Shown here: one piece after another, positions 1 through 8,220 of the stretch
Numbering within the stretch: the first letter of the stretch is position 1
Layout: each line of letters begins with the position of its first letter
Source of the DNA: Pigoraptor vietnamica
Taxonomy: Eukaryota > Opisthokonta > Filasterea
Length of the DNA: 19,570 bases
Reading direction: 5' to 3'
Assembly (NCBI GenBank): GCA_943704525.1
Contig: CALSCQ010002836.1
Location: 1-19,570, forward strand
The notes under the pieces: model-generated
Databases searched by the model: none
What the model was told of the DNA's origin: nothing
What the model saw: the letters and a program-made list of their open reading frames with translations, nothing else
Made by a program: the position numbers and the translations under genes

Positions 1-193
1 GGGGTAATAATGAGGTACTGAGGCGAGTTATGGACATGTGTCGAAGAAGAAGCATCCGTCACCACATATGAACAACCATCAACTCCACTTGCTTGCGAGG
101 GAGAGAACGTGCGAGTGAAAAGCGAAAGTGGAATGACACAAAAAAAAAAAACGACTTGCGACAAGCCGCATATAAGGCAAAAGTCACACCCAC
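1..193 (-). other. Intron of the mannosidase gene (acceptor not resolved)
   Basis: Downstream of the donor GTGGGT at 193 no reading frame continues the GH47 domain. A run of about 12 A (plus strand, near 140-151) gives a T tract in the transcript. Acceptor-like AGs occur near 85-95, but what follows does not resemble the family, so the next exon may begin beyond base 1. Confidence 0.5.
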
Positions 194-1418
194 CGCCTTA
201 TCCAGAAAGACCCTGTCGCCCGACAGGTGGTGCGCGCTGAGAAGCCCCCCGAGCACGCGAATCGTCGTCTCAAACAGGTTCACGTCGACGTCCTTGTCCG
301 CCGAAAACGACGACGCAATCCAGTCACGCGCCTCCCCAAACTCCGCCGTGAGCCCCATGATGTGCAGCGTGTCGAGCGCGTCCACCAGCGTCAGCCCCAG
401 ATGAAACCACTCGCTCGGACGCCGCGACACAGGCAGCAATTCGTCCGCGCCCCACGCAAACGACTTGTAGCCCTTCCACGCCCACCGCATCGCCGCACGC
501 AAGGCCTCGAGGCGAGTCGCCTGCTCCCCGCTGTCGCCACCGTCGCCCCCTCGCATGCCATCGTCGATTACTGGCGCTTCTTCTCCCTCTTCATTGTCGT
601 CCTCCACACCACCCGCTCCCCCGTGGTGCTCCTCCCGATCGGCCACGTGATTCTCGTCGTCTGCGGCCGGCGGCGGCTGGATCGGTTCGTCGAGTGCGCG
701 CTCGCGCTCAGAGTCATTCACGACGACGTCTGGATTGTCACCGGCCGCGGCGCCGGCGTCCACCTCCTGCTTGCCGCCGCCCTCCCGCGCATCCCCAAAG
801 CGCGCGCGAAGTCGCTCGTTCTCCCGCTCAAGCCGCTCGATGCGCGCCTTGAGCCCGTCTGTCTCGTCGTCGTCGGGCTCGTCCGCGCCCGCCATGTCCG
901 CGGCGGCGTCCGCGATGCCCTCGAGTTCCTTGTTCTCCACTTGCAAAGCCTCGATGCGCTTCTTCAATGACGCAATGGTGCGCTCCTTAATCGCGAGTGC
1001 CTGGGCCAACAGCGCCGACGAGTTGGCCACGCCGACTGCGTCGCCGTCGTCGTCCGCGCGGCTGCCGAGCGAGGGCGAGAGAAGGCCGAGTGCGGAGGAG
1101 CGGCCTTCGGGAAGCGCAATCAGAAGCACAACACCGCACGCAAAAATGGACACCATGAACCGCTGCAGGCGAGTCATCCTGTTCCAGGCCTGCGCAGGGA
1201 AGTGCGGGATCATGAGATGCGCCATAGCACACAGTGCAAACAACGACCACGGAATTGCAGGTTGCACACAAGGTGCGCGGATGATTGCCACGACATGGCA
1301 GGATGGGCATCGGACGCACCCGCGTGAGGGAGAACTTCTGCCGGCGGTACTTTCCGCTCGCGTCGTCCGGCTCAAACGGCACGCGGATGCGGAAGTCGCG
1401 GTCGCCAACACCGCTCAT
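194..1418 (-). CDS. Class I alpha-1,2-mannosidase (GH47), N-terminal part, runs off the left edge
   Basis: GH47 enzymes trim alpha-1,2-linked mannose from N-glycans in the ER or Golgi. Exon 1 is 1418-1320 (ATG at 1418, donor GTGCGT) and exon 2 is 1189-194 (acceptor CTGCGCAG, donor GTGGGT); both junctions are phase 0. The 365 residues visible form a type II membrane protein: a basic cytoplasmic tail (1-42), one membrane anchor (about 44-59, [14 protein letters not shown]), a lumenal stem with two heptad coiled coils (about 97-121 and 145-165), a very acidic Gly/Asp/Glu linker, then the start of the catalytic domain from about residue 257. Family-typical motifs there are [16 protein letters not shown] and [12 protein letters not shown]. 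The catalytic acid and the Ca2+-binding C terminus lie outside the window. An unspliced ATG at 1225 could also start the anchor exon, but the spliced start gives a normal tail. Family assignment is firm; ER versus Golgi location is inferred from the anchor. Confidence 0.88.
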
Positions 1419-1773
1419 TTTAGCATGCGCAGAGGGACGAGCGAGTCCCCTCTGCAGCGAGACCCAAGGCGACGCGGGCGCTGTGAGTGCGATCGAGGGA
1501 CAGCAGGCGCAGGATGGACACAGTGCCCGTGGCAGTTAAAAAGATCACCGCCAAGCACGGCCTTTGTGTGCATGTGCCCACTACTACCCCGGATACACAT
1601 TGCAACTTGTCTTTGAATTCCTTTGGATCATGAGATATTCATCCGGGGTGCCATTGCGCACAAGACCCGAGTCTATTGTGTGTGTCTTGCCCCTATTTGT
1701 CGCTTCTCAAGTGCCGCAACACGCTGCAAAGCGTTGCGCTCACCGTGCTCTATTCCTAGCTCCATTCGCCCTC
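1419..1773. promoter_or_regulatory. Head-to-head intergenic region between mannosidase and UNC-45
   Basis: This 355-base stretch separates the divergent starts at 1418 (minus) and 1774 (plus), so it should hold both promoters. I see no clear TATA box. It contains the hairpin at 1429-1455 just before the mannosidase ATG, and an ATG at 1630 in frame with UNC-45. Confidence 0.55.
1429..1455 (-). repeat. Inverted repeat just 5' of the mannosidase ATG
   Basis: GCAGAGGGAC (1429-1438) pairs with GTCCCCTCTGC (1445-1455), with one bulged base and a 6-base loop. On the minus strand it ends 10 bases before the ATG at 1418. It would be a 5' UTR hairpin if transcribed, otherwise a palindromic promoter site. 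It lacks the CAGUGN loop of an iron-responsive element. Confidence 0.7.
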
Positions 1774-4700
1774 ATGCCAGCAACCACCATGTCAGCGCCC
1801 GCCGACGCCGCCACCGGAGACGCGCGGGCGCGGGGGAACGACCTGTTTCGCGCGGGTGACTTTGACGGTGCGGCGTCATGCTACACCGCAGCCATCGAAG
1901 GGGCGCGACGGGCCGCGCCTGCCGACGTCGCCGTCCTCTACAAGAACCGCGCCGCCTGCTATCTGAAGCTGGTTGGTCATCTCGCATGCTAGCGCTGGAA
2001 GCTTTGATTGGTTTTGTGCTTGCGTTGATTGTGTTTGCGTGTCCGTGCGGAAGATGTGCGTGTGTGCGTGTGCGTACAGTGCGTGCATAGCGGGCTTGTT
2101 CACTGTCTTTTGTGCGCATCGTACGTGTGTGTATGTCCAACGTGGACTCAATGTGTAACTTGTTGTTTCAGGGGCGCCACTCTGCGGCGGTCGACGACTG
2201 CAACGTGGCGCTTGACCTCGCGCCGAACGACCCCAAGGCGCTCTTCCGCCGCGCACAGGCCTACGAAGCCCTCGACCGCGTCACAGAAGCCTTTGACGAC
2301 CTCCGCCTGCTCGTGCGCGTCGACCCCGCGAACAAGGTAAGGGAAAGGATCGCCGGATCACCACCCAAAATTATAGACGTGTGTCCATCGACTGCGCTTG
2401 GTCAGGGGAATGGGGGCTGTGCACGTCTGTGCAAGTGGAAGTCGTGCCGTGAGAGAACGACGTGCGCGGTTGCATTTTCGCATGTTGTTCGTGGCGCTTG
2501 ACCTGTAACCTTTCTACGCCGTCTGCGGCTGTGCAGGAGGCCATCGCGGCCACGCAGCGCCTCGCGAAGATCCGCACCGAGCGCGCGGAGGCAGCCGTTT
2601 CCACCGATTCGCTGTCGAAGGAGCTGCTCACGACGCTCCTCTCGCCCTCGTCCGAAGCCGCGACGCGGATTGCCGCGGGTAACAACCTCGCCGTCATGGC
2701 GCAGTCTGAGGGCAAGGCGGACGCGGTGGGAGGATCGGGACTTGCGTTGTTTTTCTTCCTTCTACTTAGTGCGCCCTGAAATGAGTTTGTTGTTGTCCAT
2801 GTATATCATGTTGCTGCTTTTTCTTCGTTTTTCTATTGCAGGTTCGCTCACCTGCCCCGCTGCGCGCAGATAACGCGCACGCCCGGATTTGAGGGCATTT
2901 TGGCGGTGCTGGACGACAAAGATACCCCCGTGGGCGTGCGTGCGGCGGCGCTGAACATGTTGGGCAGCATTGCGACGCACCGGCGTTACACGGCCGCTGT
3001 TCTCGCGCGCGTCGGTGTCGACCGGCTAGTCCGCCTTGCACAGGCTCCCCACGCCACAAAAGGCGCTGAGCAGCCGTCCCCTGCCGCAAAAGGCGCTGAA
3101 CAGCCATCCGCTGCCGCAAAGGGCTTGGACCAGGCGCGGTCGGCCATCACACTGCTCGCGCGCGCGTTTCCGCTCGAGGCGAACGCTGCCCTGGGCGCCA
3201 AGCACGCGCCTCTGGCGGTCGATGAGCGCATGTGCGATCTCGTGTTGGACGCGCTCGTCTCTGCAGCTGCGGTCGCGCGCACCGGGGGCCTCGCGGGCGC
3301 GGTGCTGGACATTGCGCTGAACGGCGTCGTCCGTGCGCTCGGTCGCGAGGACGTGGCGGCGCGTTTTCTGAACCGGGACGGGCTCAAGCGGCTACTCGCC
3401 ATTGTTTCGTCGGTGGTTCCTGCGGATGCGTCGGAATCGGCGCCTTCGGAGACATTCACAATGCTGTCGCTCGCACTCAGTCTGTTTCACGAGTCGGTGC
3501 GTCGCAAGGAAGACGAGCGGTTTAAGTCGCTGTGCGCGGACTTTGTTACCGCGCTGCTGGACGCCGAAACGCCCGAGGGCTCGCTGGGGGCTATGCGCGC
3601 CCTGTGCGTCCTGCTCCACGGCGCCGCCGAAGTCGGGCAGCACGTTCTGTCCCACGGGAGCAACACGGACAAGCTCATCGCGATTGCGCGCGAGTGCGGC
3701 GATGCCGGCCTCCAGGAGCCTGCCGCAGCCGGTGGACCGCTGTCGTACGCGTCGGTGACCATGTGCGTTGCGACGGCCGAGGCCATGGCGCTCGCTGCTG
3801 GGGACAAAAAGCGATGTGCCGTGATTCTGGAGGAGGGGTTTGACGCGCTCAAGATGCTGTACAAGCACCGGGACCACCGCGTGCGATGCCGCGCGCTTGT
3901 CGGCCTCTGTAAGATCGGGTCGGTGGGGGAGGGCGCCCCGAACCAGCGCATGCTTGCGGAGGGCGCCACGCTCAAGCTGGAGAAGGCGGCGCGCGCGTTC
4001 CTGGTCAACGGACCCGACGACGCGCGCAAATGGGCCGTTGAGGGCCTGGCTTACCTCACACTCGACGCCGACGTGAAGGAGGCGCTGGCGGACGACGTCC
4101 CCGCGCTCAAGGCGATGTTTGCGCTGGTGCCTGCGGCGACAGGAGAGACGGCGAGCCCGAAGGACGACGACCGCGACCCAGCCGAGTACAGGAGTGCGTA
4201 CGCCGACAAGGCGCTGTGCTATGGACTCGCCACTGTGCTCGTGAACCTCACCAACAGCGCCGAGAAGCCGCCACGCGATGCGCAGGTGCGTGCTATGGTG
4301 CAGCTAATGCGCTAGCTGCGCGCACATCTTTGGTTGGCATTTTTTCTCCTCCCTTTATTAGTTTGTTTTTGCTTTACGAGCGTGTGTGGCTTATTCGTGC
4401 TACGGACAGATGGACGAGCTGCGCAAAATTGCGAAGGAGAAGGTGCCCGAGCCGCACCCCAAGGACGCCGACGAGTTTGTAAACAAGCGCGTGACGGCAC
4501 TCCTCGCGCACGGCATCGTGAACGCCCTCGTGCACCTCGCGCGCATCGACAGCCCCGTGTCTGCGGAGATGGTCTCGCGCGTCTTCCTCACGCTTGCCAA
4601 CAGCCGCGAGAATAGGTGTGCGCGCGCGTGCTTCCTGCCGTGTTTTCGCGCCTTGCGGTCAACTGATATGTCGCTGTTGCAGGGGCGTTCTCGTGCAGTA

Positions 4701-6083
4701 CGGCGCGGCCAAGGCGCTCGTTCCGCTTGCGCTCAAGGGCACACCGAAGGGCGTTCTCGTTGCGGCGCAGGCGCTGGCGAAGATTGCCATCACGACGGAC
4801 CCGAATCTCGCCTTTGGGGCTCAAAAGGCGGCGGATCTCGTGAGTGACTGCTGCATGCACACGCCGTTCGTTGCTGTTTGCATTCGCTCAAAGGCGTCGG
4901 ACATCCTCGCCTGCGTACGCGCCTTTTGCTTCTCTGTTTTGAATGCCGTGCCCTTTGCCGTTTCTGATGGCCGCTTGCATGCTTCAGATCCGGCCGTTTG
5001 TGCGTCTGACGTCCTCCGAAAGCGGCCTGCAACAATTCGAGGCGCTCATGGCGCTCACCAACATCGCCGGCATGGGCGAAGAAATGCGCGAGAAGATTAT
5101 CGCGGCGAATGGGCACAAGGCCATGGAATCGCTCCAGGTGGGTGAGGCTTGGGCGTCGCATTGTGTCTTGGAGGGAATATCGTAATGCGCCCGGCTTGTT
5201 TGTGCGGGTATTGTATGCTTGTACGTGCACTCGTGTGCGTGTGTGCGAACGCAGTCCGGGGCGCGTGTTCTCACCGTGCGTCCCACGCAGTTCGACGACC
5301 ACGAGCTGATTCAGCGCGCGGCGACCGAGGGGCTCTGCAACATGCTTTACGATCCGCAATACATCGACGAGTACATCTCGAAGGTGACGTGTGAAATTAT
5401 TCTGCTCTATGGAGAGGGGGGGAAAAAAATGTTGCTGACTGTGTCTTTGTGCGTACCAATGTCGCTTGCCGTGTGCAGGACGGTCGTTGCCGCGACAAAA
5501 TCAAGTTGTGGGTGCTGCTTGCCGGCGCCGAGGACGAGGGCACGCGCCGTGCGGCGTCCGGTGGCCTTGCCATTCTGAGCGAATATCCCGAGGGTGCGGC
5601 ACTCATCGCCGAACAGAAGCACACGGTGGAAATCCTGAAGGAGGTGCGTGTGCTGATGGTTTCCGCTGGCCGTCGGCGCCGCTGTATGTGCGGTCCCGAC
5701 CAGCTCGCAATTCCGCGGTGCTCTGCCGCAGCTGTGTTGCACGCCCGTTTTTGCATGCCCTTTGGCTCATTGGTCTGACCCACTGTCTTCAGCTGGCGGT
5801 GGTGCCGAATGCGGATCTCCAGCACCGAAGTGCGCACACAATCCGAAATTTGCTTCGCGAGGTGCCCTCGTTTGCGGACCGCTTCCTCGATGAACAGGTG
5901 CGCAGCAACGCCCGCCTTTGTCGATGTGTCGCGGCTGCATTAATGTCTAACGCACGTGGAACACACGCGCAGGGACTTGAGCTGCTGACGGCGCTTCAGC
6001 GGCAAGGATGCCCGCCAGCCAAGGAGTGCGCCGCGGAGGCCCTCGAGCTCCTCCAGTCCCGAGGGCTCATTACTCCTCGCTGA
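1774..6083 (+). CDS. UNC45: UNC-45 myosin chaperone (TPR plus UCS domains), 11 exons
   Basis: UNC-45 binds Hsp90 through its TPR domain and folds myosin heads with its UCS domain in the cytosol. Exons: 1774-1971, 2172-2336, 2537-2725, 2870-4285, 4410-4615, 4683-4839, 4988-5137, 5291-5383, 5479-5643, 5793-5897, 5973-6083. Joined they stay in frame and give 984 residues, near the usual 930-950. Residues 10-125 hold three TPRs with the Hsp90 carboxylate-clamp pattern (GNDLF, YKNRAACY, KALFRRAQAY). The rest is armadillo-like; hallmarks are YGLATVLVNLTN, DEFVNKRV, ALAKIAIT, EALMALTNIA and ATEGLCNML. An in-frame ATG at 1630 would add 48 residues not expected for the family; ATG 1774 or 1789 fits better. 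Residues 247-269 are a short tandem repeat absent from typical members. Intron 3 has two possible acceptors; only the one before 2870 keeps frame. Identification is very secure. Confidence 0.95.
3056..3124 (+). repeat. 30-base coding minisatellite in UNC-45
   Basis: Two full 30-base units (3056-3085, 3086-3115) and a 9-base third start encode a repeated KGAEQPS-x-AA decapeptide in exon 4. The units differ at about four positions. They look like a recent in-frame expansion in a loop between armadillo repeats. Confidence 0.85.
4300..4319 (+). repeat. Small hairpin inside UNC-45 intron 4
   Basis: GCAGCTA (4300-4306) and TAGCTGC (4313-4319) form a perfect 7-bp stem with a 6-base loop, 14 bases after the 5' splice site at 4286. 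It includes the stop codon that closes the unspliced frame. Confidence 0.6.
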
Positions 6084-6129
6084 CCAATCGAAGACTTGTC
6101 TATCAGTAATAAGGCTGTCAAGCACGGAC

Positions 6130-6135
6130 TGTAAA
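6130..6135 (+). terminator. Possible polyadenylation signal of UNC-45
   Basis: TGTAAA lies 47 bases after the UNC-45 stop, and AATAAG lies near 6106. Either could direct cleavage. TGTAA is the main signal in green algae, but there is no proof it is used here. Confidence 0.3.
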
Positions 6136-6168
6136 TCAATATTGCTGCGGCGGTTCCTGATAGCCAGC

Positions 6169-6202
6169 CATAGGGCCTAACACACATATGTTAGGCCCTA
6201 TG
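6169..6202. repeat. Perfect 14-bp inverted repeat with 6-base loop
   Basis: CATAGGGCCTAACA (6169-6182) is the exact reverse complement of TGTTAGGCCCTATG (6189-6202), separated by CACATA. It lies 86 bases after the UNC-45 stop. It could be a 3' end or processing hairpin, a protein site, or one end of a foldback element. Confidence 0.9.
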
Positions 6203-6462
6203 TAGCCAGCATGCCAATTTTGAGACAGAATTCCTCGGTAACTGAATTAATATCGCCGGCGCCCACTGGATACAAAAAAAAAGGGTTCCTAGCATTGCAG
6301 TGCGAAAAAATGACAGGAAATTACTGGCCCGCTCACGATGACTACTTACTCGCCGGCATGAATACGGATTCAGACGGGGCGGGCACAGCGTTAGCAGCAT
6401 GCAGTGCCGCCTGGCTTGGGGGTGACTGCGTCGGCAATGGAACGTCTACAGTAAGTCCCCGC

Positions 6463-6894
6463 CTGGCCGGCCCCAATCGGCCAGACACGTCGGGCACTGG
6501 CCGCGAGCTTGTGCCAGTGGGCAGCGTGCCCCGGTTGTATCAGTATAAATAGATTGGCGTGTGTCCGTGTCAATGGGTGCAGTCCCGGCCAGTCTGAGTG
6601 TGGCGGTAAATAACCGTGGCCTGCATCACCGGCGTCAGTTGGTAGTCGTGTGCTGGCGGCCCGTGCGCCAGTAGGTCGCCATTGAGATATTATATCAGGT
6701 ATGCCACACAGTATCAGTGCTCGATACTGACTGCACTTCACACAGTAGGACGAGGGGGGAAGAGTGGTACAGCCGGAGGCAACTGACGGTGCCGTCGCAA
6801 CCAGTATCACCGCCGGCCGCATTATCAGGCCGGCTCGCCTGTCACTTCAGTGGTGGCCCTGCCGTGCCGAGCACACTCGAATCATTCAGTGTGC
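6463..6894. repeat. Cluster of short perfect hairpins
   Basis: Perfect arms: 6463-6469/6478-6484 (CTGGCCG), 6495-6501/6513-6519 (CACTGGC), 6653-6658/6666-6671 (CTGGCG), 6709-6715/6723-6729 (CAGTATC), 6812-6818/6828-6834 (GCCGGCC) and 6871-6877/6888-6894 (GCACACT). All have loops of 7-11 bases. An outer 9-bp pair, 6633-6641 with 6780-6788 (CGTCAGTTG), encloses the third and fourth. Chance would give well under one 7-bp hairpin of this loop size in such a length. Confidence 0.75.
6544..6552 (+). promoter_or_regulatory. TATA-box-like sequence upstream of the nested hairpins
   Basis: TATAAATAG matches the TATA consensus and stands about 80 bases before the outer stem at 6633. It may be coincidental, but it is the clearest TATA-like word I noticed in the non-coding regions. 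Confidence 0.3.
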
Positions 6895-6933
6895 GCTATG
6901 TAAAACAAGCAGACTCGCAGGGGGTACATGTAC

Positions 6934-7994
6934 TCAGTATGTGATGGCCACAAAATTACACAACCACTTTATAAGTGAGTGACGGCTGGACGGCGCCGGA
7001 ATACTTTTCTTCTTACACTTCGGAAGACAGGGGGGGGGGAGAGGTTCCCACAGCCCTTGTCTCTCAAGCGCATTTTGCTTGTGTATCAACCACCAGCGCG
7101 CACGCCACGAGCCCTCGTCCACCGCCGCACCGTGGATCAGCGCCACGCCCCTCTTTGGAGTGCCGTTCGGTTTGTATCGATCGTAGTAGAGACTACCGCC
7201 GAGTTCGAACATCGCTCCAAAGTGCCCCATCGCGCTCGCCTTCTCCCACTGCAAATAAGCCGCCGCCTGGTCCTTCGCGACGCCGTCGCCATCGTGCAGG
7301 CACATACCCGCGTAATACATTCCCAGCGCACACCCGCCGTTCGCGGACGCGACAAAGAGCGAATACGCCTTCGCGGGTCCTTCTTGGTCCCAATACCGTA
7401 ACGGTAGCAGTAGCCCTTCTCAAACGCACGCACGGGGTCGCGCTCGTCTGCCACGAGGAGAATACGGGTACACGGACCGGGGGACACCTCCTTACTGTGG
7501 CGCTTCGTCGCCCTGTCACTGTATTGGCAACCCCAATCGTGCTTGTTCAGTATCATGAGGGACAAGTGCGTGCGCACCCGCTCCTCCTTCGTCGCCCCGT
7601 CGCTCATCTTAACCTTGAGATAGTCCTCGAAAAGTGTCCGCGCGCGCTTAAACGCGAACGGCGGAAAGTGAAACGCCCGCATCGCGGCTTGGAACGGATG
7701 CGGTACGATTTTCCCTTCGGGAATCCACGCATTCACCTCTTCGCAAAACGCCGCGTCCTCAAAATACTTAAGGGTGCAGGCGGACGACAGGTGGTACATC
7801 CGCTCCTGTCGGAGGAGGCGAAGGAATCGCCCGCAGGACTTCGCGAGTGCGCCCACGTCGGCATTCTGCAGGTGGGGCAACACGTGGACGACAATCGTCT
7901 CCGCGGGAAGCGTGTCGAGGTTAGGAGGCGCGACGAGATTGAGAGTCCGTCGGAGCGAGCGGCGGACTGGTGCGTTGTCGCGCTGCCTCGGCAT
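6934..7994 (-). CDS. F-box / Sel1-repeat protein, with one frame break
   Basis: F-box proteins usually recruit substrates to SCF ubiquitin ligases; Sel1 repeats are TPR-like protein-binding units. From ATG 7994 the product has an F-box-like helix bundle at about residues 26-65 (LPAETIVVHVLPHL, then GALAKSCGRFLRLLRQE), a middle region, and at least three Sel1 repeats near the C terminus (AFEKGYCYRYGIGTKKDP; MYYAGMCLHDGDGVAKD; AMGHFGAMFELG). The Sel1 repeats are split between two frames: at about 7371-7378 one base appears to be missing, after which the other frame continues to a stop at 6934-6936. Joined length is about 350 residues. The last 35 residues are Pro/Lys-rich and may be intron read-through. 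The frame also stays open upstream to 8163, where an acceptor-like TTTTCGATGTAG occurs, so the true start may be an upstream exon. Family is inferred from pattern only. Confidence 0.72.
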
Positions 7995-8018
7995 GTTGGC
8001 GCGACTTTCAAAGGACAC

Positions 8019-8220
8019 ATGGGCGTTTGGAGCGAGCGCAAGAAAGGGCGCGCGTGTGTCGTCTGCACACAGAGCATCCGGGGTGGCAGGTTCGTTGTCC
8101 AGACTGACGACACGTGACGGTGTTACTGGTTGGACTTGACGCGTGTCGTCCTCAAAGCGACACTACATCGAAAACGCAACAGCACGCTGAGTTGGGCGGC
8201 CAAGCGTGGCGAGTGGGGCG
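8019..8220. promoter_or_regulatory. Short head-to-head region between F-box/Sel1 gene and aconitase/IRP gene
   Basis: About 200 bases separate the two starts. The minus-strand frame of the F-box gene remains open through most of it (8020-8162), so part may be coding or 5' UTR. In the aconitase frame a stop at 8188-8190 is followed by ATG 8221. I see no clear core-promoter box. Confidence 0.4.

Larger units (their letters stand above)
6084..6933. other. Tail-to-tail intergenic region, 850 bases, rich in inverted repeats
   Basis: No convincing reading frame is present on either strand. The base composition is less GC- and CG-rich than the genes, with recurrent CTGGC/GCCAG and CAGTA/ACTGA words. 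It holds a perfect 14-bp inverted repeat (6169-6202), a hairpin cluster (6463-6894), a TATAAATAG box (6544-6552) and the palindrome GTACATGTAC (6924-6933). It could be a degenerate mobile element or a non-coding RNA locus; the sequence does not decide. Confidence 0.6.

Noticed and set aside
987-1418. A separate minus-strand protein of 143 residues starting at 1418
   Set aside because: Only its first 33 codons are coding; they splice in phase to the membrane-anchor exon of the mannosidase, and the rest is the intron.
6629-6645. tRNA A-box-like GGCGTCAGTTGGTAG suggesting a tRNA or tRNA-derived SINE
   Set aside because: No B box at the right spacing, no acceptor or T stem, and no A-rich tail.
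7371-7378. Programmed -1 ribosomal frameshift in the F-box/Sel1 gene
   Set aside because: No slippery heptamer of the XXXYYYZ type and no clear downstream pseudoknot; a missing base is simpler.
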